Below the pieces are notes generated by a model. That model searched no databases. It was not told the origin of the DNA and saw only the letters and a list, made by a program, of their open reading frames with translations. A DNA stretch of 64,000 bases from Streptomyces sp. NBC_00247. Its GTDB lineage: Bacteria; Actinomycetota; Actinomycetes; Streptomycetales; Streptomycetaceae. The first letter of the stretch is position 1; every line of letters begins with the position of its first letter. The position numbers were made by a program, and so were the translations under genes. Where the stretch lies: positions 558,001-622,000 of the forward strand of contig NZ_CP108093.1 of the NCBI RefSeq assembly GCF_036188265.1. Direction: 5' to 3'. Shown here piece after piece: positions 53,998 to 62,868 of this stretch.

Positions 53998-54903
53998 TCA
54001 CATGGCGGGGATCGGGTTCTCCGAAAACCACTTGGCGAGGAATTCCAGGAAGACGGTCACCTTCCGCGGTGTCTCCTGGCCGGGGCCGTAGATGGCGTAG
54101 AGCGGCCGGTCGGGCACCGCGAGCTCGGGCAGCAGCACCCTGAGCGCGCCCGAGACCAGGTCGTCGTAGGCCGGCCGCTGCGGGAGCAGGGCGATTCCCC
54201 GGCCGTGCACGGCGGCTTTCTGCAGCGCGATGTAGGAGTTGGAGGAGAACGCGACGTTGCGGATCTTGTGCAGGGTGCTCGCGTGGCCGTGCCCGACCCG
54301 CCAGACGGGGTCGTTGACGTGGACCAGGCAGTCGTGGACGGCGATGTCGTTCGGGTGGCCCAGTGTCCCGTGCTTCTCCAGGTACTTCTCCGACGCGCAC
54401 AGGACGAAGGGCAGTGAGGCGATTTTCTTCAGCCGGACACTGGAATCCCGCAAGTCGCGCGTGTGGAAAGCGATGTCGAATCCGCCGTCCAGGAAATCGT
54501 AGGTGCGATCCGATATGCCGCCCAGCTCGAAACGGACGACGATTTTCGGATGGGCGACGGAGAACGCGGATATGGCGTCACCCAAGTCGAGGCTGCCTAT
54601 CCACTTCGGACAGATGATGTTGAGCGACCCCTCGGGGCGGTCGTGGAGCTGCGCGATGTGGGAGTCCTCGGCGGAGATCTCCTCCAGGATGCGCGCCGCG
54701 AACTCCGCGTAGCGGAGTCCGGGCTGGGTGAGGCTGACGGAGCGGGCCGTGCGGTTGACGAGGCGGACCCCGATCTGGCGTTCCAGTTCCGCGACGTGGC
54801 GCGAGATGAGCGATCCCGATGAGCTCAGCGCTTTGGCCGCCCCGCTGAAGCTGCCGATGTTGGCGACGGTGACGAAGCTGCGCATGAGGAGCAGACGGTC
54901 CAT
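53998..54903 (-). CDS. LysR-family regulator of the catabolic region
   Basis: 301 residues. Winged helix-turn-helix at about 17-36 (NIGSFSGAAKALSSSGSLISRHVAELERQIG), then the usual two-lobed effector domain. Position in the middle of the leftward catabolic genes and the repeated palindromes upstream of them point to it as their activator. ATG 54903. A TTGCGCGG half-site at 55013-55020 lies at the same distance upstream of its own start as the boxes of the other operons. Confidence 0.9.
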   Translation of the reverse strand: MDRLLLMRSFVTVANIGSFSGAAKALSSSGSLISRHVAELERQIGVRLVNRTARSVSLTQPGLRYAEFAARILEEISAEDSHIAQLHDRPEGSLNIICPKWIGSLDLGDAISAFSVAHPKIVVRFELGGISDRTYDFLDGGFDIAFHTRDLRDSSVRLKKIASLPFVLCASEKYLEKHGTLGHPNDIAVHDCLVHVNDPVWRVGHGHASTLHKIRNVAFSSNSYIALQKAAVHGRGIALLPQRPAYDDLVSGALRVLLPELAVPDRPLYAIYGPGQETPRKVTVFLEFLAKWFSENPIPAM

Positions 54904-55012
54904 GGTGGTACCTCCGGCCGTTCACGGCCCCGGTTGGTGGCAGGGCCGCGTCGGGCGGGTTGTGCGGGTGGAGCCTCCGCGCTGCGCTCCGGAACGGGAT
55001 CACTCAGCTGGG

Positions 55013-55020
55013 TTGCGCGG
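55013..55020. promoter_or_regulatory. possible LysR half-site upstream of lysR
   Basis: TTGCGCGG, identical to the right half of the sites at 44226 and 53796. The left half is not recognisable. A full box here would be centred about 106 bp upstream of the lysR start. Confidence 0.35.
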
Positions 55021-55039
55021 ATGGGGGTGGACCCGGGGC

Positions 55040-55981
55040 TCAGGGGCAGTACTGCGGAGCCTTGTCCAGGTTTTCCTTGGTGACCAGCAGGATCGGCGTC
55101 TTGTCGATCTTGCTGATCTTCTTTTTGTCGAGCAGTCCTATCGCATTTGTCACGGCAAGGGAACCCGTGCTCATGGCCGAGTTCGCCACGGTTGCGGAGA
55201 GTTCGCCCTTCTCGACCCCTTCGAGACCCCGGTCGGTGCCGTTGACGGTGACGATCTTGACGTCCTTGCCGGCCGACGCGAAGGCCGTACGGGCGGCGAG
55301 CGCCATCTCCTCGTTCGCGACGAAGGCGTAGCCGAGGTCCGGGTGCGCCTGGATCATGTTCTCGGCCACGTCCTTGGCCTTGGCCGCGTTGAACATGCCC
55401 GGCTGGTTGGCGACGACCTTCGCGGTGGCCGGCAGCGCCTTGGTGAATCCGGCGACCAGCATGTCGGAGGCGGCTCCCGGAGCGCCGGCGATCACACCCA
55501 CTTCGACGGACTTGCCCGCGGCGTCCTTCTCGACCCAGCCCGCGTCCAGCGCGCCGACCGCGCCCAGGTCCACGACGACCGCGCCGAGGATCTCGGAGGG
55601 GTCGTCGGTGACGACGGAGGTGAGGAAGATCGGAATGTTGGCGCTCTTCGCCTTGGCGATGTCGCCCTTGAGGGCGTCGACGTTCACCGTCTGCACGATG
55701 AGCGCGTCGACGTTGCGCGAGATCATGTCCTCGATGTTGGACAGCTCGGTGCCGGGGTTCTGGTGCGAGTTGGCCGTGTAGACCTTCGCGTCGCCCGTCT
55801 TGGCCGTGTTCTCCACCGCCTTCTGGAGACAGGTGTGGAACTCCGTGTCACCGCCGTTGACGAAGCCGAGGGTGACGGAGTCGCCGCCCGAACCGGACTC
55901 GCCGCTACAGCCGCTGAGAGCCAGCGCGGCTCCTACGACGGTCGTGGCCAGCACTCTTCGCGGGTGGGTGGTCAGGCTCAT
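55040..55981 (-). CDS. ribose-type ABC transporter substrate-binding lipoprotein
   Basis: 313 residues. Lipoprotein signal ending LALSGC (Cys25), then a Peripla_BP_4 (RbsB-like) domain: LGFVNGGDTEFHTCLQKAVENTA, IEDMISRNVDALIVQTVN. Its genes lie inside the LysR region, so the ligand may be the aromatic substrate or a glycoside of it rather than a sugar (inference). 94 bp after the permease gene. Confidence 0.88.
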   Translation of the reverse strand: MSLTTHPRRVLATTVVGAALALSGCSGESGSGGDSVTLGFVNGGDTEFHTCLQKAVENTAKTGDAKVYTANSHQNPGTELSNIEDMISRNVDALIVQTVNVDALKGDIAKAKSANIPIFLTSVVTDDPSEILGAVVVDLGAVGALDAGWVEKDAAGKSVEVGVIAGAPGAASDMLVAGFTKALPATAKVVANQPGMFNAAKAKDVAENMIQAHPDLGYAFVANEEMALAARTAFASAGKDVKIVTVNGTDRGLEGVEKGELSATVANSAMSTGSLAVTNAIGLLDKKKISKIDKTPILLVTKENLDKAPQYCP

Positions 55982-56075
55982 GGTGTATCGCCTTTCGTGG
56001 CGTGCGTGGGACGTCTTTGGCCGTGCACAGACGCCGAGTCGCCGGCCGCGGGGGCCGACTGCTCGACGGGGTACT

Positions 56076-57089
56076 TCAGTTGTGGGACTTCTTGTGGAGC
56101 TGGTTGGCGATCGCCGCGATGAGCAGGACCGAACCGACCGAGATCTGCTGGAAGTAGCTGGAGACCTGAAGCAGGTTCAGGGCGTTCGCGACGACGCCGA
56201 GCAGCACGACGCCGAGCGCGGTGCCGACGACGGTGCCGCTTCCGCCGGCGAGCGAGGTTCCGCCGATGACGACGGCGGCCACGGCGGTGAGTTGCAGAGT
56301 GAGGCCGCCCGTTCCGGGGCTGCTCGCGCCGAGCCGGGACAGCAGCATCAGTCCGGCGAGTCCGGCGAGGGTGCCGGCCAGCCCGTAGAGCAGGAGCTTG
56401 TTCCGGTTGACGCCGATGCCGCTGAGGCGGGCGACGTGCTCGTTGCCCCCGATGGCGAACGCGTCACGGCCGAAGACGGTGAACTTCATGACCACTCCGG
56501 CGACCACCAGTACCGCGATCGCCACGATCAGCAGATAGGGGATGCCGAGGATCTTGCCGTTGCCCAGCGAGGAGAGGTGGGTGCCGATGGACACGCTCAG
56601 ACCGTCCAGGACGAGCAGGGCGACCCCGTCCAGCAGGGTGGCCGTGGCCAGCGTGGCGACGAACGGGGCCACGTTCGTGTAGGTGACCACCAGTCCGTTG
56701 ACCAGACCGATGAGGGTCGCCAGCACCAGGGAGACGACGACCGTCACCGTCGTGGACTCACCGTGGGCCAGCATCTGTGCAGCCACCGCGGTGACGACGG
56801 CCGCGTTGCTGCCCATGGAGAAGTCCATGCCTCCGGCCGTCATGAGCAGCGTGAGACCGGCGGCGAGCACCGCGGACACGCTGACCTGGCGGAGGACGTT
56901 GATGAGGTTGGTCGAGCTGGCGAACGAGTCCGTCTCCAGGCTCGCGAACACCACCACGATGATCAGTACCGCGACGAGTCCCGCGTGCGGGACGCCGAAG
57001 AGGGACCGCAGCGAGGTACGTGGCCCGGAAGCGGTGTCCGGGACGCTTTCTTTCGCTCGGGGCTGTGCCGGGGGCGCTTCGAGGCTCAC
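56076..57089 (-). CDS. ribose-type ABC transporter permease (RbsC-like)
   Basis: 337 residues from GTG 57089, overlapping the ATPase stop as GTGA. Nine or ten membrane segments; LLMTAGGMDFSMGSNAAV and AIGGNEHVARLSGIGVNRNK are RbsC-family signatures, the latter being the loop that contacts the ATPase. Confidence 0.92.
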   Translation of the reverse strand: MSLEAPPAQPRAKESVPDTASGPRTSLRSLFGVPHAGLVAVLIIVVVFASLETDSFASSTNLINVLRQVSVSAVLAAGLTLLMTAGGMDFSMGSNAAVVTAVAAQMLAHGESTTVTVVVSLVLATLIGLVNGLVVTYTNVAPFVATLATATLLDGVALLVLDGLSVSIGTHLSSLGNGKILGIPYLLIVAIAVLVVAGVVMKFTVFGRDAFAIGGNEHVARLSGIGVNRNKLLLYGLAGTLAGLAGLMLLSRLGASSPGTGGLTLQLTAVAAVVIGGTSLAGGSGTVVGTALGVVLLGVVANALNLLQVSSYFQQISVGSVLLIAAIANQLHKKSHN

Positions 57090-58633
57090 TTGCTCTGTCC
57101 TCCGAGGGCGAGGGCGACGAGTTGGTCGCGGGTGATGGTGTTGACGTCGTGTTCGGCGACCGCCCGTCCCGCGCTGACGACGATCACCCGGTCGGCCAGC
57201 CGCACGACCTCCTCGGCGGAGGAGGAGGCCAGCAGTACGGCGACGCCGCGTGCGGCGAGGTCGTCGACGAGGGTGTGGATGTCCGCGATGGCCGCGACGT
57301 CGACACCGTTGGTGGGGTCTTCGAGGAAGCAGGCGACGGGTGCGGTCTCCAGCCACTTCGCCAGCAGGACCTTCTGCTGGTTGCCTCCCGAGAGCCGGCC
57401 GACGGCCGGGTTGCGGGTCAGCGAGACGACTCCGTAGCTCTCCCGCCGCGGCGCGGCCCGGCGGGTGAGCGCGGACCAGCGCTGGAGACGTCGCCGCTCC
57501 AGGCGGTCGCTGGCCAGCATCAGGTTCTCGTCCAGGGAGAGTTCCGGGATCAGCCCGAGGGCCCTGCGGTCGCCGGTGACACAGCGCAGCCCGCTGGCGA
57601 GCGACCGGGGTATCCGGCCGAAGGGGACCGCCTTGCCGTCCACGGTCAGCTCGCCCGAGTCGGGGCGCCGGCGGCCGGAGAGCAGGTCGAAGAGGCGTGA
57701 CTGCGCGTCCCCGGCGGGGCCGAGGACGGCCACGATCTCGCCCTTGCGCACGTCGACCGCGAAGTCCTCGATGGTGCGCCCGTGCGTGAGCCCGCGGACC
57801 GCGAGGCCGATCTCCCCTGTGGGAGAGGGGCGTTGGGGGCGGGTGGAGACGACGTCCCGTCCCACCATGGAGCGGACCAGTCCGGCGGCGTCGGTCTCGG
57901 CCGCCGGTCCGCTGTGCACCACCGCGCCGTCCCGCAGGACGGTGACGTGGTCGGCGACGGAGAGCACCTCGTCGATGTAGTGCGAGATGTAGACGACGGC
58001 CATGCCCTCGTCCCGCAGGGTCCGTACCAGCGCCCTGATCCGGTCGGCGGCCTCGGCACCCAGGCAGGCGGTCGGCTCGTCGAGGATGAGGACCTTGCCG
58101 CCGCGCCTGACCTCGCGGGCGACCTCGACCATGGTCTGCTCCGCGACGGTCAGCCCGCCCGCGGTCCGCTCCACGTCGATGCTGATGCCCAGGTCCGCGA
58201 GGGCCTTGCGGGCCTGCTCCCGGACCGACTTCCAGGCGACCAGGGCGCGGGGCGCGGGCAGGTCGCCGAGGAGGATGTTCTCGGCGACGGTCAGTTCCAT
58301 GACCAGCTCGCGGCGCTGCGGCACGGTCGAGATGCCGAGCCGTCGCGCCTGTCGCGTCGACAGGCCGGGCTGCGCCTGCCCGTCGATCTCGACGGTGCCG
58401 CCGTCCGCTTGGTGGACCCCGGCCAGCACCTGTACGAGGGTGGACTTGCCGGCCCCGTTCATACCCATCAGGGCGTGGATCTCGCCCGGCCTGATGTCGA
58501 GGGAGACCCCTTTGAGGGCGGCGGCCCCGCCGAAGCTCTTGCGGAGGTCGCGGATCCGGACCACCGGCTCCCGGGGCGCTCCGACGGCGGTGTCGGCGGT
58601 GGCGCTCCCGTGGAGCGCGGTGGTGGGTGTCAC
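57086..58633 (-). CDS. ribose-type ABC transporter double ATPase (RbsA-like), second nucleotide site degenerate
   Basis: 515 residues from GTG 58633 with GAGGGGAG upstream. First domain is complete: Walker A GMNGAGKST at 57-65, signature LTVAEQTMVEVAR, Walker B LILDEPTACLG. Second domain has GPAGDAQSRLF in place of Walker A and FLEDPTNGVD in place of the usual LDEPT, although its signature SGGNQQKVLLAKWL is intact. RbsA proteins normally have a weak second site, but the swapped ED in Walker B is unusual. Confidence 0.9.
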   Translation of the reverse strand: MTPTTALHGSATADTAVGAPREPVVRIRDLRKSFGGAAALKGVSLDIRPGEIHALMGMNGAGKSTLVQVLAGVHQADGGTVEIDGQAQPGLSTRQARRLGISTVPQRRELVMELTVAENILLGDLPAPRALVAWKSVREQARKALADLGISIDVERTAGGLTVAEQTMVEVAREVRRGGKVLILDEPTACLGAEAADRIRALVRTLRDEGMAVVYISHYIDEVLSVADHVTVLRDGAVVHSGPAAETDAAGLVRSMVGRDVVSTRPQRPSPTGEIGLAVRGLTHGRTIEDFAVDVRKGEIVAVLGPAGDAQSRLFDLLSGRRRPDSGELTVDGKAVPFGRIPRSLASGLRCVTGDRRALGLIPELSLDENLMLASDRLERRRLQRWSALTRRAAPRRESYGVVSLTRNPAVGRLSGGNQQKVLLAKWLETAPVACFLEDPTNGVDVAAIADIHTLVDDLAARGVAVLLASSSAEEVVRLADRVIVVSAGRAVAEHDVNTITRDQLVALALGGQSK

Positions 58634-58671
58634 GTCGGTGCTCCCCTCGGTACGTCGGTCGGCGGACGGTG

Positions 58672-59265
58672 TCACGGCTGCGACCGGTCCCCGCCGGCAG
58701 AGACGCGCGCGAATCCGCGGATGTCGGGGAAGGGCGGCTCGCGGTCGGCCTGCAGGTCCACCTGGAAGGTGTTCAGGCACATGCCGAGCATCGTGAAGTT
58801 GCCCAGCGAACCGATGGCGTCGACCAGCCCCTGGGAGCCGAAGTGCTCGTGGGCGGCGGCGAAGGTCTCGTCGGAGACGAAGTGCTTCTCCAGTACCTCC
58901 TGGCAGAACGTGTAGAACGCCGTGTCCGCCTCGTTGTCGAACTCCGGCGTGCGGCGCTCGGCGATCGCGTCCACGGCGGCGGCCGGTACGCCGGCCTCGA
59001 TCGCCGCTTTGACGTGGGCGTTCCAGGAGTACTGGGCGTCCCAGTTGCGGGCGGCCATCAGGAGGGTCAGCTCCCGCAGGTGCTTCGGCAGGTCCGAGTC
59101 GAAGCGGACGAACGCCCCGAGGGACTCCACGCGTTCGCAGAGTTCGGGGCTCTGCAGCCAGACCCGGAACGGACCCCGCACCCCGCCGCGACGGGCGGTG
59201 ATGCGGGCATGGAGCTCCTGCTGGTGCTCGTTCATCTCTTCGGTACTCAGAACGGGGAGGCGCAT
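58672..59265 (-). CDS. carboxymuconolactone-decarboxylase/AhpD-fold protein without redox cysteines
   Basis: 197 residues. CMD domain centred on LRELTLLMAARNWDAQYSWNAHVKAAIEAGV. The CxxC of AhpD peroxidases is absent (QYSWNAH instead), as in decarboxylase-like or lyase-like members. ATG 59265. First gene of the ABC transporter operon; a LysR-type box is centred 104 bp upstream. Confidence 0.83.
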   Translation of the reverse strand: MRLPVLSTEEMNEHQQELHARITARRGGVRGPFRVWLQSPELCERVESLGAFVRFDSDLPKHLRELTLLMAARNWDAQYSWNAHVKAAIEAGVPAAAVDAIAERRTPEFDNEADTAFYTFCQEVLEKHFVSDETFAAAHEHFGSQGLVDAIGSLGNFTMLGMCLNTFQVDLQADREPPFPDIRGFARVSAGGDRSQP

Positions 59266-59359
59266 GGCCGGTCCCTGCCTTTCGATCTGCGACACAAACT
59301 GGAAATGTGCGATGGCAGCAGACCGTACATCCGGCTGGTAGAGGCTCACCCTTCTCGGA

Positions 59360-59378
59360 ACGCAAGGTAAAGGTGCGC
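59360..59378. promoter_or_regulatory. LysR-type box between CMD and cupin genes
   Basis: ACGCAA-GGTAAAG-GTGCGC: 10 of 12 arm positions match GCGCAA/TTGCGC, with the same 7-bp spacer length. Centre 104 bp upstream of 59265 and 81 bp upstream of 59450. Confidence 0.55.
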
Positions 59379-59449
59379 ATCCGGGGACTCTCGGCGGAGC
59401 CCGTTTCCCATAACGTCGGACGACGCCTCGCCGTCGAAAGGGTTTGCGC

Positions 59450-59857
59450 ATGAGCGTCATCGTCAAGGCCGCCACCGTCCCGCTGCTGGACCGGGGAGGT
59501 TCGATCGTGACGACCCCGCTCGTCACGACCGTCTCGGCGGAAGGCGAGAATCGGATCACCAGCGGAATGAGCGTGTATCCGGTCGGCTCCGGGGCGCCGA
59601 TGCACTCGCACAACTGCGACGAGCACGTGACGATTCTCGAAGGGGAGGCCGAAGTGCTGGTCGAGGGCTCCGTGACGCGTTTGGAGCGCTACGACACCAC
59701 GTACATCCCGTCTCCCGTACCCCACCTCTTCCGGAATGTCGGGGACACTCCCCTGCGCATCCTGTGGGTCTATACCTCGGGCACGGTGACCCGCACGTTC
59801 ACCGATACCGGGGTGACGGTCGAGCACCTCTCGGCCGAGGACCAGATGGGGCGCTGA
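59450..59857 (+). CDS. cupin-domain protein
   Basis: 135 residues, one small cupin. Metal-binding motif 1 is [23 protein letters not shown] (two His and Glu), motif 2 is [13 protein letters not shown]. It may be a dioxygenase, isomerase or sensor linked to the divergent CMD/ABC operon. ATG 59450 behind AAAGGG. Confidence 0.85.
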   Translation: MSVIVKAATVPLLDRGGSIVTTPLVTTVSAEGENRITSGMSVYPVGSGAPMHSHNCDEHVTILEGEAEVLVEGSVTRLERYDTTYIPSPVPHLFRNVGDTPLRILWVYTSGTVTRTFTDTGVTVEHLSAEDQMGR

Positions 59858-60040
59858 GCGGCGGGCCGCCACGGGCGCGCGGAGCACCGGGGCAGGGCTG
59901 CCGGACGTCGGTGGTCCGCCGGCCGCCCGGCGACAGTGGCGGCCCGGCGTGCACGTCCGCTCGCGGGGGGCCGGACCCGCGGGGCGCGCGGACCGTCGGG
60001 CCGGGCGGGAGATCAGGCTCCCCCGCCCGGCGGGACCGTG
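59858..60040. other. intergenic, no gene seen
   Basis: GC-rich stretch after the cupin gene with several short inverted repeats but no defined terminator and no convincing frame. Confidence 0.4.
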
Positions 60041-60724
60041 AGAAGTGGTCGGACGGAAGGTGAGCGAGGTGATGACATCGGGTTCGGTGCCGAAATCCTG
60101 GCCGTAGTCGATTTCCTGTACGTGGTCGAGGTCGTCGATGCGAAGTATTTTCGGCTTGGACCGGTGCGACCAGTTGTTGACGAAGTACCCCATCGCCAGG
60201 AAGGCGAGCCGGAAGCCCCGACCGGCGTCACACTGCCGGCTCCGCGATCGATCAGGCAGCCGGCGTAAGCCGGTACGTGTCAGTGACGCGCTGTCGACCG
60301 AGACGGCGACCGTCTCGCCGGCACCCTGGCCACGGGAGCGCGCCACGGCAAATGCGCCGTCGTCCCCCCGCACCACATCGACCAGAGCGCCTTGACCGTC
60401 CGGCATGGAGACCTGCGCGACCGCGGCGCCCGCCTCGCCGTCGGTTGCCGTGAGCAGGCCGGGCGCCGTGCTCGCCGGCCACGCCATGCCCGTGCTGAAC
60501 TTCAGCACCGTGGGCGGCCGAGGCGCTCCCAGAGCCATGACGACGCACCCTGCGACCAGGCAGAACACGAGCACGGCGACACCTGTTCGATGCCGCGGGC
60601 GTACCCCGGATACGTCCGTGGCCGGCAAGCTCTCTCCCCTCGCTTCCGCCGGGCACGGGGTGCCCGGGAGAGGAGGCGAGTCCCCCGCGAAAACGCCCGC
60701 CCCACGATGGGCTGCTCTCCTCAT
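60041..60724 (-). pseudogene. truncated secreted/membrane protein remnant (N-terminus like actinobacterial Fn3-type surface proteins)
   Basis: A leftward frame with good codon bias starts at ATG 60724 (GTG 60751 possible). It has a basic N-terminus, one membrane helix (VAVLVFCLVAGCVVMALG) and then a stretch matching the opening of large Fn3-type secreted proteins (FSTGMAWPAST, DGEAGAAVAQVSMPDGQGAL). After about residue 150 similarity is lost through an arginine-rich junction, and a second coding-like segment follows (MGYFVNNWSHRSKPKILRID). No stop follows in frame before the antisense of the cupin gene. This looks like two gene remnants joined by deletion. Confidence 0.5.
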
Positions 60725-60751
60725 GCGACGGCGACTCGACTTCCGGAACAC

Positions 60752-60923
60752 CGGATACTGCTTACGTCATTCAATTGCTTTCCCGGGCACCGCATTTCCG
60801 TACGGAGGTGCTCGAAATAAGCACCTCTCAGGGGTGTTTTTGCCGCACGAGGCCAGAAAGGCTCCCCGGGCGAATGGTTCCGCGACTCGCGAGGTCACCG
60901 AAGACGAACTGAGGGGAGGACCT
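60752..60923. other. AT-richer intergenic stretch with small hairpin
   Basis: About 60750-60850 is clearly less GC-rich than its surroundings. GAGGTGCT/AGCACCTC (60805-60812 and 60820-60827) forms a hairpin followed by GGTGTTTTT, which looks like a rightward terminator. There is no intact rightward gene just before it. Confidence 0.45.
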
Positions 60924-61781
60924 TTACGACCTCGTCCCCCGCACGTGCCCCTGTCCGGCGGGGCCCGCTTCCGCCACCTTCGCGCGCGCCCGGGCGACCA
61001 CGACGGGCGAGGCGTCCACCGGTGCTTCCAGGACGTCGGCCTCCACCCCGTACAACTCGCCCACCAAGGAGGCGGTCACGGTGGTGCGCGGGTTCCCCTG
61101 GGCCAGGACGCTGCCGTCCTTCATCGCGACGAGGACGTCGGAGTAGCGGGCGGCGGCGGCCAGGTCGTGCTGGACCATGACGACCGTACGGCCGGCGCGG
61201 GCGACCTCGCGGACGAGTTCCAGTACTTCCACGACGTGCCCCAGGTCGAGGGCGCTGGTGGGTTCGTCGAGCAGGACCACGGGGGTCTGCTGGGCGAGGA
61301 CCATGGCCAGCCAGCAGCGCTGGCGCTGGCCGCCGGAGAGGCGGTCGAGCCGCTCGCCGGCCAAGCCGGTGGTACCGGTGGCCTCCAGCGCTTCGCGCAC
61401 CGCGTTCTCGTCCTCGCGCGACCACTGCCGCAGCAGCCCCTGGTGGGGGTGGCGTCCGTACCGTACGAGCCCCGCGACGGTCACCGCCTCGGGGGCGCGG
61501 GGCGACTGGGGCAGCAGGGCGACGCGCCGGGCGGCTTCGCGGCGGCCGAGCGACCAGATGTCCGCCCCGTCCGCGTGGACCGTACCGGACTCCGGCTGGT
61601 GGAGCCGGGCGACGGCGCGCAACAGGGTCGATTTCCCACAGCCGTTGGGGCCGACGATCGAGGCGACCCGCCCGGCCGGCACGGTGAACCCGGCGTCCTT
61701 GACGACGGCCCGGCCGGGGTACGAGACGTGCAGCCCGCGGACTTCGAGGCCGATCGGCGCTTGCTTCTTGAGGGGGTTCAT
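60924..61781 (-). CDS. FepC-type ABC ATPase (siderophore/cobalamin uptake)
   Basis: 285 residues from ATG 61781. Walker A GPNGCGKST at 44-52, signature RLSGGQRQRCWLAMVL, Walker B VVLLDEPTSALDLGH, the last being characteristic of ferric-siderophore ATPases. Follows two FecCD permease genes (gap 10 bp). Confidence 0.92.
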   Translation of the reverse strand: MNPLKKQAPIGLEVRGLHVSYPGRAVVKDAGFTVPAGRVASIVGPNGCGKSTLLRAVARLHQPESGTVHADGADIWSLGRREAARRVALLPQSPRAPEAVTVAGLVRYGRHPHQGLLRQWSREDENAVREALEATGTTGLAGERLDRLSGGQRQRCWLAMVLAQQTPVVLLDEPTSALDLGHVVEVLELVREVARAGRTVVMVQHDLAAAARYSDVLVAMKDGSVLAQGNPRTTVTASLVGELYGVEADVLEAPVDASPVVVARARAKVAEAGPAGQGHVRGTRS

Positions 61782-61791
61782 GCCGGGGAGT

Positions 61792-62868
61792 TCACGCCTT
61801 TTCTTCGGTGCGGTCCGAACGGAAGAGGACCCAGAGCAGGAAGGGCCCGCCGAGGACGCTGGTGACGACGCCGACGGGGAGTTCGACGGGGGCGGCGACG
61901 CGGGCGAGCGCGTCGGCGGCGGTGACGAGGGCGGCTCCGGCCAGGCCCGCGCCGAGGACGGGTACCCGGGTGGGTCCGGCCAGTCGCTGCGCGAGGATCG
62001 GTGCGCCCAGCGCGATGAAGGCGACCGGTCCGCCGACGCCGACGGCGACACCCGCGAGCAGTACGGCCAGGGCGAGCGCGGCGGCGCGCACCCGGCGCAG
62101 GTCGACACCGAGCGTGGCGGCCATGTCGTCGTCGAACCGCAGGAGTTGCAGGCGGTGCCCGGCGGCGAGAGCGAGCGGGACGAGGAAGCAGAGGGCGATG
62201 AGGAGGGGCGTACCGGCTTCCCAGTCACGGCCGTTGAGGCTGCCGACCGCCCAGAGGAAGACTCCTCCGGCCGAGTTGTCGTTCTCGCGGGACATCACGA
62301 GGTCGCTGACCGCCCCGACGAAGGTGGAGACGCCGATGCCGGTGACCAGGACGCGGTAGCCGGCGCTCCCCGCTCCGCCCGCGCACAGGACGACGAGCGC
62401 CGCGGCGGCGACGGCGCCGACCGGGCCGAGCCACCACATGCCGACCATGCCGGTGGACGTTCCGGCGGCCGCGGCGACGACCGCCGCGGTGGCTCCCTCG
62501 TTGACGCCCACCAGGTCCGGGGTGGCGAGCCGGTTTCCGGCCAGGGTCTGGGTGAGGCAGCCGGAGATCCCGAGCGCGGCACCGACCATGATGCCGACGA
62601 AGACACGGGGCAGCCGGAATTCGCGGACGATCATCACCGTGCCCGCGTCTGAGGCGCCCAGCAGGCCGGAGAGGGTCCGCGCCGGGCTCATGCCGGACGA
62701 GCTGGCCAGCACGGAGAGCGCCACGAGCAGCGCGAGTACGGGCACGAGCAGCGCCGCCACGAGGGCGCTGCGGCGCGGGAAGAGCCAGGAGAGGGCGCCG
62801 GTGCGCAGCACGGTGCTGTCGGGTGGCGTGAGGTCGGGGGCGGATGCCGCCCCGGTGCGGTCGGTCAT
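61792..62868 (-). CDS. FecCD-family ABC permease, second subunit
   Basis: 358 residues from ATG 62868, overlapping the previous permease gene by 4 bp. FecCD blocks: REFRLPRVFVGIMVGAALGISGC, ATPDLVGVNEGA, GVGVGGPVAFIALGAPILAQRL and the coupling segment near the C-terminus. About ten membrane segments. Confidence 0.92.
   Translation of the reverse strand: MTDRTGAASAPDLTPPDSTVLRTGALSWLFPRRSALVAALLVPVLALLVALSVLASSSGMSPARTLSGLLGASDAGTVMIVREFRLPRVFVGIMVGAALGISGCLTQTLAGNRLATPDLVGVNEGATAAVVAAAAGTSTGMVGMWWLGPVGAVAAAALVVLCAGGAGSAGYRVLVTGIGVSTFVGAVSDLVMSRENDNSAGGVFLWAVGSLNGRDWEAGTPLLIALCFLVPLALAAGHRLQLLRFDDDMAATLGVDLRRVRAAALALAVLLAGVAVGVGGPVAFIALGAPILAQRLAGPTRVPVLGAGLAGAALVTAADALARVAAPVELPVGVVTSVLGGPFLLWVLFRSDRTEEKA

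Noticed and set aside
57086..60751. Single 1221-residue leftward protein
   Set aside because: The frame is open by chance across the antisense of the cupin and CMD genes. The ATPase has its own strong start at 58633, and only the 60.04-60.72 kb part upstream looks coding.
60752..60923. Iron box (DmdR/IdeR) for the siderophore importer
   Set aside because: No TTAGGTTAGGCTAACC-like palindrome is seen, and the region lies at the 3' end of that leftward operon, not at its promoter.
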